Assembly (NCBI GenBank): GCA_944381615.1
Contig: CALWLT010000036.1
Location: forward strand, 1-64,000
DNA from: an uncultured Lachnospiraceae bacterium
Lineage (GTDB): Bacteria; Bacillota; Clostridia; Lachnospirales; Lachnospiraceae
DNA length: 64,000 bases
Reading direction: 5' to 3'
The notes beneath the pieces were generated by a model. That model saw only the letters and a list, made by a program, of their open reading frames with translations. It did not search any database and was not told the origin of the DNA. The translations under genes and the position numbers were made by a program. Shown one piece after another: positions 48,612 to 57,337 of this stretch (positions are counted from its first letter, which is position 1; each line of letters starts with the position of its first letter).

Positions 48612-51083
48612 ATGGGCCTGAAACGAATAAATCCGCGCCGGGCGGCGGGCCGGCTCCTGGCGCTTGTTCTGTGCGCGGCGGCTGTCTGCCTTCTGCGGCC
48701 GGCGGTTTCCCTTGCGGCGGCCGGCGGGGCGGAGCGCACGGTTTCCATGGACGTTTCCTACGGCTTTGGCGATACGGCAAAAAGCGACCGTTACCTCAGG
48801 GTAACGGTTGTTCTGGATAATCCGTCGGATACCGCCTTTGCGGGGGAGCTGGAGTTTTTCACGACGCAGTCCAGCCTGGAGACGTACCGCTATGTCTGGC
48901 CGGTCAGCGTGCTGGGCGGGCAGCGGCTGGAGGAGGAGTATTATGTCCCGCTGGGCGTCAAGGCGGATCAGATGTTTGTCACACTGCGGGATGAGCAGGG
49001 AGATGAGGCGGCGCGCAAGCGGTTAAAGCTCGGCTTTTCCGGCGGGGCGGCGCAGAGCTTTGTCGGCGTGTTCAGCGATCATCCGCAGGCGATGGAGTAT
49101 CTGGACGACGTAGGGCTTTCCTATGGCCTTCTGCGCACCAGTCTGGTGTACCTGGACGAGACGACGGCGCCGGACCGGCGGCTGGGCTATGATCAGCTGG
49201 ATCTGATTATCGTGTCGGATTACGATTTAAACCGACTTTCCGCAAAACAGCTGGAGGCAATCGGCAGCTGGGTGGATGACGGCGGGACGCTTCTGTTCGG
49301 AGGCGGCGGCCGCTACCGGGAGACGATGGGGCCGTTTGCGCAGGAGATCCTGGAGCCGCCCTATACAGACCCGGTTACCGGTCCCGTCGATCTGGTCGTG
49401 GGAAACGAACCGGCTTCCGGTTCGGCGTCCCGCATCGAGCTGGAATGCGTGGATCTGAATCTGAAAAACGGAAGCAGCCTGGTCCAGGGGGACGGTTTTG
49501 CGCTTCTTACCTCCGTCAGCCGGGGGGAGGGGAAGATGGTGGCGGCCGCGTTCGAGCTGGGCGATCTTGGCATGTACTGCGCGTCCAATGCGGCGTTCCT
49601 AGAGCAGCTTTATACGGCCGTTCTCGGCGAACGTCAGGTGCAGGAGCTTTCACAGGAGGAGTATTACGGCTATTCCGGGGAGTATTTCGGCCTTCAGAGC
49701 CTGATCAATACGGGAAATACGGATCGCCTCCCCAATGTGTTTCTGTATACGGTTGTGATCGCGGTTTACCTGGCTCTGATCGGCCCGATCATCTACCTGA
49801 CGCTGCGAAAGAGGGGGATTCACCGCTACTACCTGGCCGCTGTGGCGGCCTGCGCGCTGCTGTTTACGGGGATCATGTACGTGATGGGGTTAAAGACGCG
49901 GTTTCGCGGACCGTTTTTTACCTATGCCACGATCGCCGACGTCTCCCGCGGCCAGGTCCGGGAGGAGACGTATCTGAATATCCGCAGCCCGTACAACAAC
50001 CCCTATTCCGTTTCGCTGACGCCGGAATATGAGGTAAGGCCGCTGACCAGGAGCTATTATTACGATCTGACGGCGTCGTCCCGGTTTACGGGAAACGAGG
50101 ACTACAAGACAAGCCTCTCCTTCCTGCCGGATCGGACGGAGATCCGCGTGCGCGACACGGTGGCGTTTTCGCCGAAAATGTTTATTCTGCGGCGTCAGGG
50201 AAAAGCAGAAGAAGCGCAGGGGCTGGAGGCGTCGGTAACCTTTTTTGACGGCGGGATCAGCGGGACGGCAAAGAACGGCACGGAGAATCTGCTGGAGGAC
50301 GCCGTGCTGCTCCTTCACGGGAAGGCGGTCGTCCTGGGCGATCTGGAGCCGGGGCAGGAAATCGATCTGGCGGGATGCGAGGTCATCAATTATCCGCTCA
50401 ATTATTCGTACGCCCTGGCGCAGGCCGTTACGGGGGCCGACCAGTATGATCAGGCCGACATTTCGGATGCGGCATATCTGGAGGCGCAGGAAAAGAGCCG
50501 TCTTCTGAGTTTTTATATGGACTCGGGGGCCGGCGTGCAGCCCGGCGGGGCGAGGCTGGCGGCGTTTGATACGAATCGGGATCAGCAGCATTTTCTGGCG
50601 GGGGAGAGCGGGACGGCCAGCGGCCTGACGCTGGTAACGAGCCAGGCGGAGGTAACGCGGGAGCAGGACGGCCTGGTGTACCGGAGCGCGCTGGAGCGGA
50701 CTCCGACCGTGCTTTCCGGCAACTGCGATCCGAATTACAATACCATGTATGTGACGGAACCGGCGGAGCCGGTGCAGCTCGAGTATCTGCTCGGCAGCGA
50801 TCTGGAGATCGAATCGCTCCGCTTCGAGCGGCTGTCGGACCGTTTTTCCGGGAATCCGCGCTATCCGTATCTGAGCGCGTTTTCCGGCGCCGTATATTTT
50901 TACAATTATGATACGGGGCGCAACGATCCGGCGGATCTGGAGCACGTCTACAGCCGGGAGGAGCTGCTGCCGTACCTGTCCCCGTCCAATACGCTGACGG
51001 TGCAGTATGTGAGCGAAGGAAATCAGGAGTTTGGCTGGGAGAATCAGCTGCCGGTCATTTATGTGACGGGAAGGGAGAAATGA
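48612..51083 (+). CDS. Large membrane-anchored extracytoplasmic protein, partner of an ABC-2 transporter
   Basis: 823 residues. A signal peptide (basic start, hydrophobic LLALVLCAAAVCLL, cleavage near AAA-GG) leads into an extracytoplasmic region of ~340 residues with an alpha/beta segment (LDLIIVSDYDLNRLSAKQLEAIGSWVDDGGTLLFGG), reminiscent of GATase-like or DUF4350-type domains. Two membrane helices lie at about 376-403 and 405-427, and a second extracytoplasmic region of ~395 mostly beta residues follows. GAGGAGGG precedes the ATG. The ATPase gene overlaps the stop as ATGA, so the product probably forms a complex with the transporter. The function is unknown; it may be envelope maintenance, or gliding-type or export machinery. 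Confidence 0.75.
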   Translation: MGLKRINPRRAAGRLLALVLCAAAVCLLRPAVSLAAAGGAERTVSMDVSYGFGDTAKSDRYLRVTVVLDNPSDTAFAGELEFFTTQSSLETYRYVWPVSVLGGQRLEEEYYVPLGVKADQMFVTLRDEQGDEAARKRLKLGFSGGAAQSFVGVFSDHPQAMEYLDDVGLSYGLLRTSLVYLDETTAPDRRLGYDQLDLIIVSDYDLNRLSAKQLEAIGSWVDDGGTLLFGGGGRYRETMGPFAQEILEPPYTDPVTGPVDLVVGNEPASGSASRIELECVDLNLKNGSSLVQGDGFALLTSVSRGEGKMVAAAFELGDLGMYCASNAAFLEQLYTAVLGERQVQELSQEEYYGYSGEYFGLQSLINTGNTDRLPNVFLYTVVIAVYLALIGPIIYLTLRKRGIHRYYLAAVAACALLFTGIMYVMGLKTRFRGPFFTYATIADVSRGQVREETYLNIRSPYNNPYSVSLTPEYEVRPLTRSYYYDLTASSRFTGNEDYKTSLSFLPDRTEIRVRDTVAFSPKMFILRRQGKAEEAQGLEASVTFFDGGISGTAKNGTENLLEDAVLLLHGKAVVLGDLEPGQEIDLAGCEVINYPLNYSYALAQAVTGADQYDQADISDAAYLEAQEKSRLLSFYMDSGAGVQPGGARLAAFDTNRDQQHFLAGESGTASGLTLVTSQAEVTREQDGLVYRSALERTPTVLSGNCDPNYNTMYVTEPAEPVQLEYLLGSDLEIESLRFERLSDRFSGNPRYPYLSAFSGAVYFYNYDTGRNDPADLEHVYSREELLPYLSPSNTLTVQYVSEGNQEFGWENQLPVIYVTGREK

Positions 51084-52045
51084 TGCTGGAAATCCGGGAA
51101 CTGAAGAAACGGTACGGCAATTTTCAGGCGCTGGACGGCCTGAACCTGGAGATCGGGGAGCGGGAGCTCTTCGGTTTCGTGGGGCCGAACGGGGCGGGCA
51201 AGACGACGACGCTGAAAATCCTGTCCGGCCTCCTGGCTCCCGACGGGGGGACGGTGCGAATCGACGGGCTGGACGTTTTGGACGACAGCCGCAGGCTGAA
51301 GCAGCGGATCGGGTATGTGCCGGATTTTTTCGGGGTTTATGATAACCTGAAGGTGTCGGAGTACATGGAGTTTTTTGCTTCCTGCTACGGGATTGTGGGG
51401 CTTTCGGCGCGGCGCCGGTCGCAGGCGCTCCTGGAGCAGGTCCGGCTGGAGGATAAGGCGGATTTTTTCGTGGACGGTCTGTCCCGCGGCATGAAGCAGC
51501 GCCTCTGCCTGGCCCGCGCCCTGATCCACGATCCGGATCTGCTGATCCTGGACGAGCCGGCGTCGGGGCTGGATCCCAGGACGAGAGCGGAGTTTACGGC
51601 GCTTCTCAGGGAGCTGCGGGAGCAGGGGAAGACGCTGATCGTCAGCTCGCATATTTTATCGGAACTGACGGAGCTGTGTACCTCCATCGGGATCATCGAG
51701 CAGGGCCGTCTGGTGCTGCAGGGGAGCATGGAACAGATTTTTGAGCGCGTCAACGCCTCCAACCCACTCCTGATCTCCGTATTCAGCAATCCGGAAAAAG
51801 CGCTGACGATCTTAAAGAGCCATCCCTGCGTGCAGACGATCGCCGTGCGGGGGGATGAGATTAAGCTGGGGTTTAACGGGGACCGGCAGGATGAGGCGCA
51901 GCTTCTGCAGCAGCTGATTGACGCCGGCGTGATGGTCAGCGGATTTATGAGGGAAAAGGGCAGCCTGGAGACGCTGTTTATGCAGATCACGGGCCAGGAA
52001 GAGGAAAAGGCGGTAATCCGACATGAAATGGAATCCGGTATTTAG
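51080..52045 (+). CDS. ABC transporter ATP-binding protein
   Basis: 321 residues. Walker A GPNGAGKTT at 35-43, signature LSRGMKQRLCLARAL, Walker B LLILDEPASGLDP and the switch His in IVSSHILSEL. It is of the ABC-2 exporter class (about 230 residues of ATPase plus a C-terminal ~80-residue extension). An ATG at 51083 is an equally good start. It overlaps the permease gene by 23 bases. Confidence 0.93.
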   Translation: MMLEIRELKKRYGNFQALDGLNLEIGERELFGFVGPNGAGKTTTLKILSGLLAPDGGTVRIDGLDVLDDSRRLKQRIGYVPDFFGVYDNLKVSEYMEFFASCYGIVGLSARRRSQALLEQVRLEDKADFFVDGLSRGMKQRLCLARALIHDPDLLILDEPASGLDPRTRAEFTALLRELREQGKTLIVSSHILSELTELCTSIGIIEQGRLVLQGSMEQIFERVNASNPLLISVFSNPEKALTILKSHPCVQTIAVRGDEIKLGFNGDRQDEAQLLQQLIDAGVMVSGFMREKGSLETLFMQITGQEEEKAVIRHEMESGI

Positions 52046-52976
52046 AAGAGAACTTACAGTCAGCAGCCGCAGCATCCGGATGGCGGCGGTTATTTTCGTA
52101 TTTAACAGCGTGCTGGCGGTGGTCGCCCTGTTTAATATGTATTCCATGATGGAGCAGGTCAGGGCGACGGCGGAGATCCAGTATTCCCGTTTTCTGGATC
52201 TCTATACCTTTGTCTCCGCCGTCGAGTTCATCATGCTGATGTTTATCATGCCCGCGCTGACGGCCAGCTGTATCAGCGGCGAGCGGGAGCGGCAGACGCT
52301 GGAGCTGATGCTGACGACGACGATGGAGCCGCGCCAGATGGTGCTCGGCAAGCTGGCTTCCTCGCTGACGATGATGCTGGTGCTGGCCGTCTCGGCGCTG
52401 CCGGTGCTTTCCCTGGTATTCGTATACGGCGGGATTACCGTGATGGACGTGGCGCTTCTGTTTGTCTGTTACGGGGTGGTGGCGGTTTTTACCGGCGGCA
52501 TCGGGATGTTCTGTTCCTCCTTTATCCGCCGCTCGACGATCGCCACGGTTTCTACGTATGCGTTTCTGGTGCTTCTGGTGGCCGGAACGTATGCGGTCAG
52601 CCTGTTCGCCTACCGGATGGACCTGAATGAATTAAATTCTTACGCGCTGGCCCTGAACGCTTCCGTGCGCGAGGCCGGTTCCGGCGGCTTTCTGTATCTG
52701 CTTCTGCTTAACCCGGCGGTAACGTTTTACGGGATCATCAACGGCCAGGCGGGGAGCGGCAGTATCCGGAGCGGGTTAAGCCAGATATTCGGCGCGGTTC
52801 CGGAAAACTGGATCACGGATCACTGGGTGTTCGTGAGCCTGGCGCTGCAGCTTCTGTGCGCCGCCGTTTTTATCGCGGCGTCCATATGGCTGGTCACGCC
52901 GATCCACCGCGGACGCATGCGGCGGTTTCAGGAAGCGGTAAGAGAGCCGGCCTGCCGGCCGGCGAAGGCGCAGTAA
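52023..52976 (+). CDS. ABC-2 type permease
   Basis: 317 residues with six likely membrane helices (about 18-40, 58-80, 108-130, 138-160, 172-195 and 270-292). ISGERERQTLELMLTTTMEPRQMVLGKL is the hallmark ABC-2 cytoplasmic loop (E-R-x-x-G/Q-T-L-E). It forms the channel for the preceding ATPase; the 823-residue protein is the probable third component. Confidence 0.9.
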   Translation: MKWNPVFRRELTVSSRSIRMAAVIFVFNSVLAVVALFNMYSMMEQVRATAEIQYSRFLDLYTFVSAVEFIMLMFIMPALTASCISGERERQTLELMLTTTMEPRQMVLGKLASSLTMMLVLAVSALPVLSLVFVYGGITVMDVALLFVCYGVVAVFTGGIGMFCSSFIRRSTIATVSTYAFLVLLVAGTYAVSLFAYRMDLNELNSYALALNASVREAGSGGFLYLLLLNPAVTFYGIINGQAGSGSIRSGLSQIFGAVPENWITDHWVFVSLALQLLCAAVFIAASIWLVTPIHRGRMRRFQEAVREPACRPAKAQ

Positions 52977-52992
52977 AGGGAGGAAGAACGGG

Positions 52993-53853
52993 TTGAGGAA
53001 GACAGAAGAGACGCTGCGGATCGGCTGCCATCTTTCTTCGGCCAGGGGGTACCTGGCGATGGGAAAGGAGGCGGAGCGGATCGGCGCGACGACGTTTCAG
53101 TTTTTTACGAGGAATCCGCGGGGCGGCAGCGCAAAGAAAATCGATCCGGAGGATGTGCGGGAGTTTCTGGCGTTTTCGGCAGAGCGGGGGATCGGCCGCA
53201 TGCTGGCGCACGCTCCGTATACGCTGAACGCCTGCTCCGGCACCGAGCGCGTCCGGGAATTTGCCAGGGAGACGATGGCGGATGATCTGGAACGGATGGA
53301 ATATACGCCGGGACTCTGTTATAATTTTCATCCGGGCAGCCATGTGGGGCAGGGGGTCGAAGCAGGGGTGGAAGCCATCGCCGCCGTGCTCAATGCTGTG
53401 ATGCGAGAGGATCAGAGCACGACGGTGCTTCTGGAGACGATGGCGGGAAAGGGAAGCGAGATTGGCGGGCGCTTTGAGGAGCTGCGGGCGATCCTGGACC
53501 GGGTTATCCTGACGGATCGGATGGGCGTCTGCCTGGACACCTGCCACGTCTGGGACGCCGGCTATGACATTGCCGGAAATCTGGACGGCGTTTTGGAGGA
53601 GTTTGACCGCGTGATCGGGCTTAAACGGCTGCGTGCCGTTCATCTGAACGACAGCCAGAATCCGCTGGGGGCGGCGAAGGACCGCCACGCGCGGATCGGC
53701 GAGGGCAAAATCGGGGCCGGGGCCTTGGCCCGCGTGGTCTGCCACCCGCTTCTGCGCGACCTTCCGTTTTATCTGGAGACGCCGAACGATCTGGACGGCT
53801 ATGCGCGGGAGATCGCCATGATGCGGGAGGCCTGGGAGAAAACGAAGCCATAA
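52993..53853 (+). CDS. nfo: Endonuclease IV (AP endonuclease)
   Basis: 286 residues from a TTG start with AAGGGAGG ten bases before it. It cleaves DNA 5' of abasic sites in base-excision repair. The TIM-barrel zinc ligands are in family motifs: GCHLSS, FHPGSHVG, ETMAGKG, CLDTCHVWDAGYD, HLNDSQNPLGAAKDRHARIGEG and the final YLETP. It lies 16 bases behind the permease gene and may ride on the same transcript. Confidence 0.95.
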   Translation: MRKTEETLRIGCHLSSARGYLAMGKEAERIGATTFQFFTRNPRGGSAKKIDPEDVREFLAFSAERGIGRMLAHAPYTLNACSGTERVREFARETMADDLERMEYTPGLCYNFHPGSHVGQGVEAGVEAIAAVLNAVMREDQSTTVLLETMAGKGSEIGGRFEELRAILDRVILTDRMGVCLDTCHVWDAGYDIAGNLDGVLEEFDRVIGLKRLRAVHLNDSQNPLGAAKDRHARIGEGKIGAGALARVVCHPLLRDLPFYLETPNDLDGYAREIAMMREAWEKTKP

Positions 53854-53867
53854 GGAGGCGGCCTGCC

Positions 53868-54701
53868 TTACAGGATCAGGCGGATCAGGAGGCAGAGAGC
53901 GCAGCCGATGCCAAGCGGCAGCAGGACGGAGGCCAGCGTCCACAGAAGGCTACCGGTTTCCCGGCGGATGGTCAGGCAGGTGGCAAAGCAGGGCCAGTGA
54001 AAGAGGCAGAACACCGCGGTGCACAGGACTGTCTGAACGCTCCATCCGTGGGCGAGAAAAAGCTCTGCCAGCGGGGCCGCGCCGGCGATTTCCGCGAGCG
54101 CCCCGTCCTGCAGATAGCCCATGACGATGATGGGCAGGACGATCTCCCCTGCGGGAAAGCCGAGGAGAAAGCCGGTCAGGATCATGCCGTCCATTCCCAG
54201 AAACCGTCCGGCCGGGTTAAGGAACGCGGCCAGGCGGCTTAAGAGAGGCAGTCCGTCCGGCGCGCAGTTTCCCAGAAACCAGATGAGAAGGCCGGCCGGA
54301 GCGGCGGCCGCCGCTGCGCGGGTTAGGACGAACAGCGTGCGGTCCGCGAGGGAGCGCAGGATGATTTTCCCTGCCTGAGGCCTGCGCCAGGGCGGCAGCT
54401 CCAGCGTGAAGGACGAGGGGACGCCCCGCAGGACGGTGCGCGATAAGAGCAGGGAGGAAAAAAGCGTGGCCAGGATGCCGAGCAGGATCAGCCCGGTCAG
54501 GGCGGCCGCCGCCAGGAAGGATCCCGGCGCCGATCCCCCGGCCGTGAGGGAGGCAAGGGAGATCAGCAGAATCAGCGTGGGGAAGCGGCCGTTGCAGGGA
54601 ACCAGCGAGTTGGTCAGGATGGCAATCAGGCGTTCTCTCGGCGAGTCGATGATCCGGCAGCCCATGACGCCGGCCGCGTTGCAGCCAAACCCCATGGCCA
54701 T
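53868..54701 (-). pseudogene. feoB: 3' half of interrupted feoB2
   Basis: 277 residues of the C-terminal membrane half of a FeoB, beginning MAMGFGCNAAGVMGCRIIDSPRERLIAI, with CNGRFPTLI as the second Gate motif and several further helices. It lacks its own ribosome site: the first ATG lies on the insertion junction. The matching 5' half lies at 57268-58545. Joining codon ATG 57345-57343 to codon GCC 54698-54696 restores an uninterrupted frame. In its present form it is probably untranslated, or makes only a membrane fragment. Confidence 0.9.
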
Positions 54702-54705
54702 GCGG

Positions 54706-54718
54706 CGTCAACACTTCG
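54706..54718 (+). repeat. Element end: 13-bp inverted repeat, left copy
   Basis: CGTCAACACTTCG, exact reverse complement of 57325-57337. It overlaps the stop codon of the recombinase. A 12/13 direct copy (CGTCAACGCTTCG) lies 26 bases further in at 54732-54744 within the recombinase 3' end. Confidence 0.85.
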
Positions 54719-55694
54719 GCGCTTCGGGAGGCGTCAACGCTTCGGATGGTGTCTGGCGTTTCTGGCAGCGGCGCGAGGCGAGCTGCTTTTGACAGAGCGA
54801 AAACAGCTTCTCTGAGACGATGGCCGGGTGCGTATCCGGGACGGCAATCCGCTGTTCGGGCGGGACGGCCAGCGTGACGCGGCTCTTAAATGAGAGCTTG
54901 CGCGTTTTTCCCTGGATAAGCGTTCCGGTGTAGACCGGATTGTGGAGCAGCTTGATGATGGTGTTGGCGCTCCAGCGCCGGGTGCAGCGCGGATTCTGGC
55001 CGGTCGTATGAAAGAGCTCCAGACGGCGCTCGGACGGGCAGGGAATTCGGTGTTCATTTAAGAGGGCGGCCAGCTGCGACGGGCGCGCGCCGGCGGCCGC
55101 CTCGCGAAAGAGAAAGGCCACGACGGGAGCTGCCTGCGGATCCGGGATCAGCGTGCGGCGGGAGCCGGCGCACGGCATGTAGCCGTAGGGGGCGAAATTG
55201 CCGATGTAGGATCCCTCCTCCATACGCACCCGCAGGGCGGCGCGGATTTTGCGGGAAATGTCGCGGGCGTACATTTCGTTGATCACGTTGCGGAAGGGGA
55301 CGAGATCGGGGCTAGAGAGGGCGGAGTCGTAGCCGTCCCCGACCGCGATGAAGCGCACGCCGCGCGAGGGAAAAAAGGATTCGGTGTATTCGCCGGTGCG
55401 GATGTAGTCGCGGCCCAGCCGGGAGAGGTCTTTGGTCAGGATGAGATCAATTTTTCCCTGCTCCACGTCGCGGATCATGCGGCGAAAGGCGGGGCGGTCG
55501 AAGGTGGTTCCCGAGTAGCCGTCGTCGGCGTATTCGCCGATCACGGGGAAATGGTGTTCCCGGGCGTAGGAAAGCAGAAGTTTTCGCTGGTTGGAAATGC
55601 TCAGGCTTTCGGTTTCCCGCTCGTCGTCCCGTGAGAGGCGCAGATAGAGGGCCCCGGCGGACGGCGCCGCGGGCAGACCGGTGGTGTGATTCAT
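54708..55694 (-). CDS. Serine recombinase, short form
   Basis: 328 residues. The resolvase catalytic domain has the nucleophile Ser21 in YLRLSRDD, then DDGYSGTTFDRPAFRRMI and LTKDLSRLGRDY. The Recombinase domain (about 165-265) includes APYGYMP, LNEHRIPCPS and the WSANTIIKLLHNPVYTG helix-turn. Full-size large serine recombinases continue with a zinc ribbon and coiled-coil (450-550 residues in total); here the protein ends soon after HPAIVSEKLFSLCQKQL, so those parts are missing or minimal. The start follows GGGAGGAT. The stop lies inside the element's terminal repeat. It is the obvious candidate for integration and excision of the element. Confidence 0.92.
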   Translation of the reverse strand: MNHTTGLPAAPSAGALYLRLSRDDERETESLSISNQRKLLLSYAREHHFPVIGEYADDGYSGTTFDRPAFRRMIRDVEQGKIDLILTKDLSRLGRDYIRTGEYTESFFPSRGVRFIAVGDGYDSALSSPDLVPFRNVINEMYARDISRKIRAALRVRMEEGSYIGNFAPYGYMPCAGSRRTLIPDPQAAPVVAFLFREAAAGARPSQLAALLNEHRIPCPSERRLELFHTTGQNPRCTRRWSANTIIKLLHNPVYTGTLIQGKTRKLSFKSRVTLAVPPEQRIAVPDTHPAIVSEKLFSLCQKQLASRRCQKRQTPSEALTPPEAPKC

Positions 55695-55751
55695 GGAATA
55701 TCCTCCCGGAAATGAAATCAATTATGTTTATGCGGTAGAATGGAGATTTAT

Positions 55752-57278
55752 ATGTCAGTACAGATGACGGGGCTTTGCGGGAAAGGAACGGCGCTGATCT
55801 GGAAGCAGTGCAATGACGAGCTGTTTGCGGAAGGGCTGCATCTTCTGGAAGAGGCGGCCTTTGCGGGAGACGCGCAGGCCTGGTTTTTCCTGGGACGGTG
55901 CTACAGCTGGGGCGACGGAGCGGTGGGCTTCAGCGAGAAGAAGGCCCGCGAGTGTTATGAGAAGGGAACGGAGGCGGGAAGCGCCCGCGCCGTGCTGGGG
56001 GCGATCCGCGCCGGGCAGTTTGATGAAGAAATGCGGGCGCGCTCGCTTCTGACGCCGGAGGAGAGCTTCCGGGAGCTGAAGGAGGCCGCGATGGAGGGGG
56101 ACGCCTTTGCCGCCTGGCAGCTGGCGGAGGCGTTTGAGTGGGAAAATCTGTCAGAGGTTCTGCCGGAGGACGAACGGCGGCGGGAGCTCTGTTTTTCCTG
56201 GTACCGGAAGGCGGCGGAGGGCGGAATCGTTCCGGCCATGGTAAAAATGGGGAAATGTTTTCAGCGCGGGCAGTATGTCTCGCCGGATCGGGGCCGTTTT
56301 CTCGAGTGGGCGGACCGCGCGGCGGCGCAGGGAGACGTCTGGGGCCTGTATCAGATGGGGCTTTATCATCAGGAGCAGGGGCATGCGGACGCCGCATTTC
56401 AGTATTTTGCCGCCGCCTCCTATCAGGGGGATGCGAAGGCGCCGCTTTTGCTGGGACGGATGTATCTGAGCGGGGAGGAGGGCGTGCCGCGCGATGTGAA
56501 GCGGGCGGTGGAGTCCTTTGAGCTGGCGGCTTCCCGGGACGAGCCGGAGAGCCTGGCCGAGCTCGGCCATATTTTCTACCGCGACGAGGTAGTGGAGCGG
56601 GATGACGAAAAGGCGCTTTACTGGTATAAGAGGGCGTATGCGGCCGGTCAGAAAAGCGCGGCGCTTCCTCTGGCGCACTTGGTCATGCGCGGGGCGGATC
56701 TGGCCGCGTACCAGCAGGCGCACAAGCTTCTTCTGGAGGCGGCAGAGGAGGAGACGGACGGCCAGGCGGCGCTGGCGCTGGGAAATCTGTACCGGGACGG
56801 TCTTCTGGGCGTGCCGGATATGGAGCAGGCGCTGGAGTGGTATGAGAAGGGCGCGAAGCAGGAAAACCCCGAGTGCATGGAGCTGTTGGGCTGCCTGTAT
56901 TTTCAGGGGGAAGAGGGCGTTGAGACGGATTACCAGAAGGCGTTCTACTGGCTGAGCCGCTGCCTGGAAGCGGGGACGCTGCAGTCCTGCTCCAAGCTGG
57001 CATACCTCTATATGAAGGGCGAGGGCTGCGAGGAGAATGAGGAGATGGCGATCCGCCTGTTCGAGCGGGCCGCGCAGTCGGAATACGACGGATACGCCCT
57101 TTATGAGCTGGGCTTTCTCTACGAGCGGCGCGGCAGCGCGCAGGGCGGTTCGCCCGAGGATCTGGATCAGGCGGCTGATTATTACCAGCGCGCGATCGAG
57201 ATGGGAAACGAGAGTGCGGTCCGCCGGTTTTCTCATTTTAAGAAAAGCCTGTTCGGGCGCTGGAAGATCACGTACTGA
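55752..57278 (+). CDS. Sel1-like repeat protein carried by the element
   Basis: 508 residues made almost wholly of Sel1-type helical repeats of ~36 residues (units such as AWFFLGRCYSWGDGAVGFSEKKA, LLLGRMYLSGEEGVPRDVKRA and ALGNLYRDGLLGVPDMEQA), roughly ten to twelve copies. There is no signal peptide or membrane segment. Sel1 arrays are protein-interaction scaffolds. GGAG six bases before ATG 55752 decides the start over an ATG twelve bases upstream. It is the only cargo of the element. A role in controlling the recombinase, in host interaction or in defence is possible, but none is shown by sequence. Confidence 0.87.
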   Translation: MSVQMTGLCGKGTALIWKQCNDELFAEGLHLLEEAAFAGDAQAWFFLGRCYSWGDGAVGFSEKKARECYEKGTEAGSARAVLGAIRAGQFDEEMRARSLLTPEESFRELKEAAMEGDAFAAWQLAEAFEWENLSEVLPEDERRRELCFSWYRKAAEGGIVPAMVKMGKCFQRGQYVSPDRGRFLEWADRAAAQGDVWGLYQMGLYHQEQGHADAAFQYFAAASYQGDAKAPLLLGRMYLSGEEGVPRDVKRAVESFELAASRDEPESLAELGHIFYRDEVVERDDEKALYWYKRAYAAGQKSAALPLAHLVMRGADLAAYQQAHKLLLEAAEEETDGQAALALGNLYRDGLLGVPDMEQALEWYEKGAKQENPECMELLGCLYFQGEEGVETDYQKAFYWLSRCLEAGTLQSCSKLAYLYMKGEGCEENEEMAIRLFERAAQSEYDGYALYELGFLYERRGSAQGGSPEDLDQAADYYQRAIEMGNESAVRRFSHFKKSLFGRWKITY

Positions 57279-57324
57279 TCTGCAGCAGGATCTGTCTGCC
57301 AAAAAACGGAAAGAGCGCTTCCGG

Positions 57325-57337
57325 CGAAGTGTTGACG
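57325..57337 (-). repeat. Element end: 13-bp inverted repeat, right copy
   Basis: CGAAGTGTTGACG on the + strand, pairing with 54706-54718. It lies five bases inside the CATG core, versus three at the other end. Confidence 0.85.

Noticed and set aside
53868-54701. A separate small nucleoside-recognition/permease gene
   Set aside because: It has no ribosome site, begins exactly at an insertion junction, and completes the FeoB motif of the 5' half.
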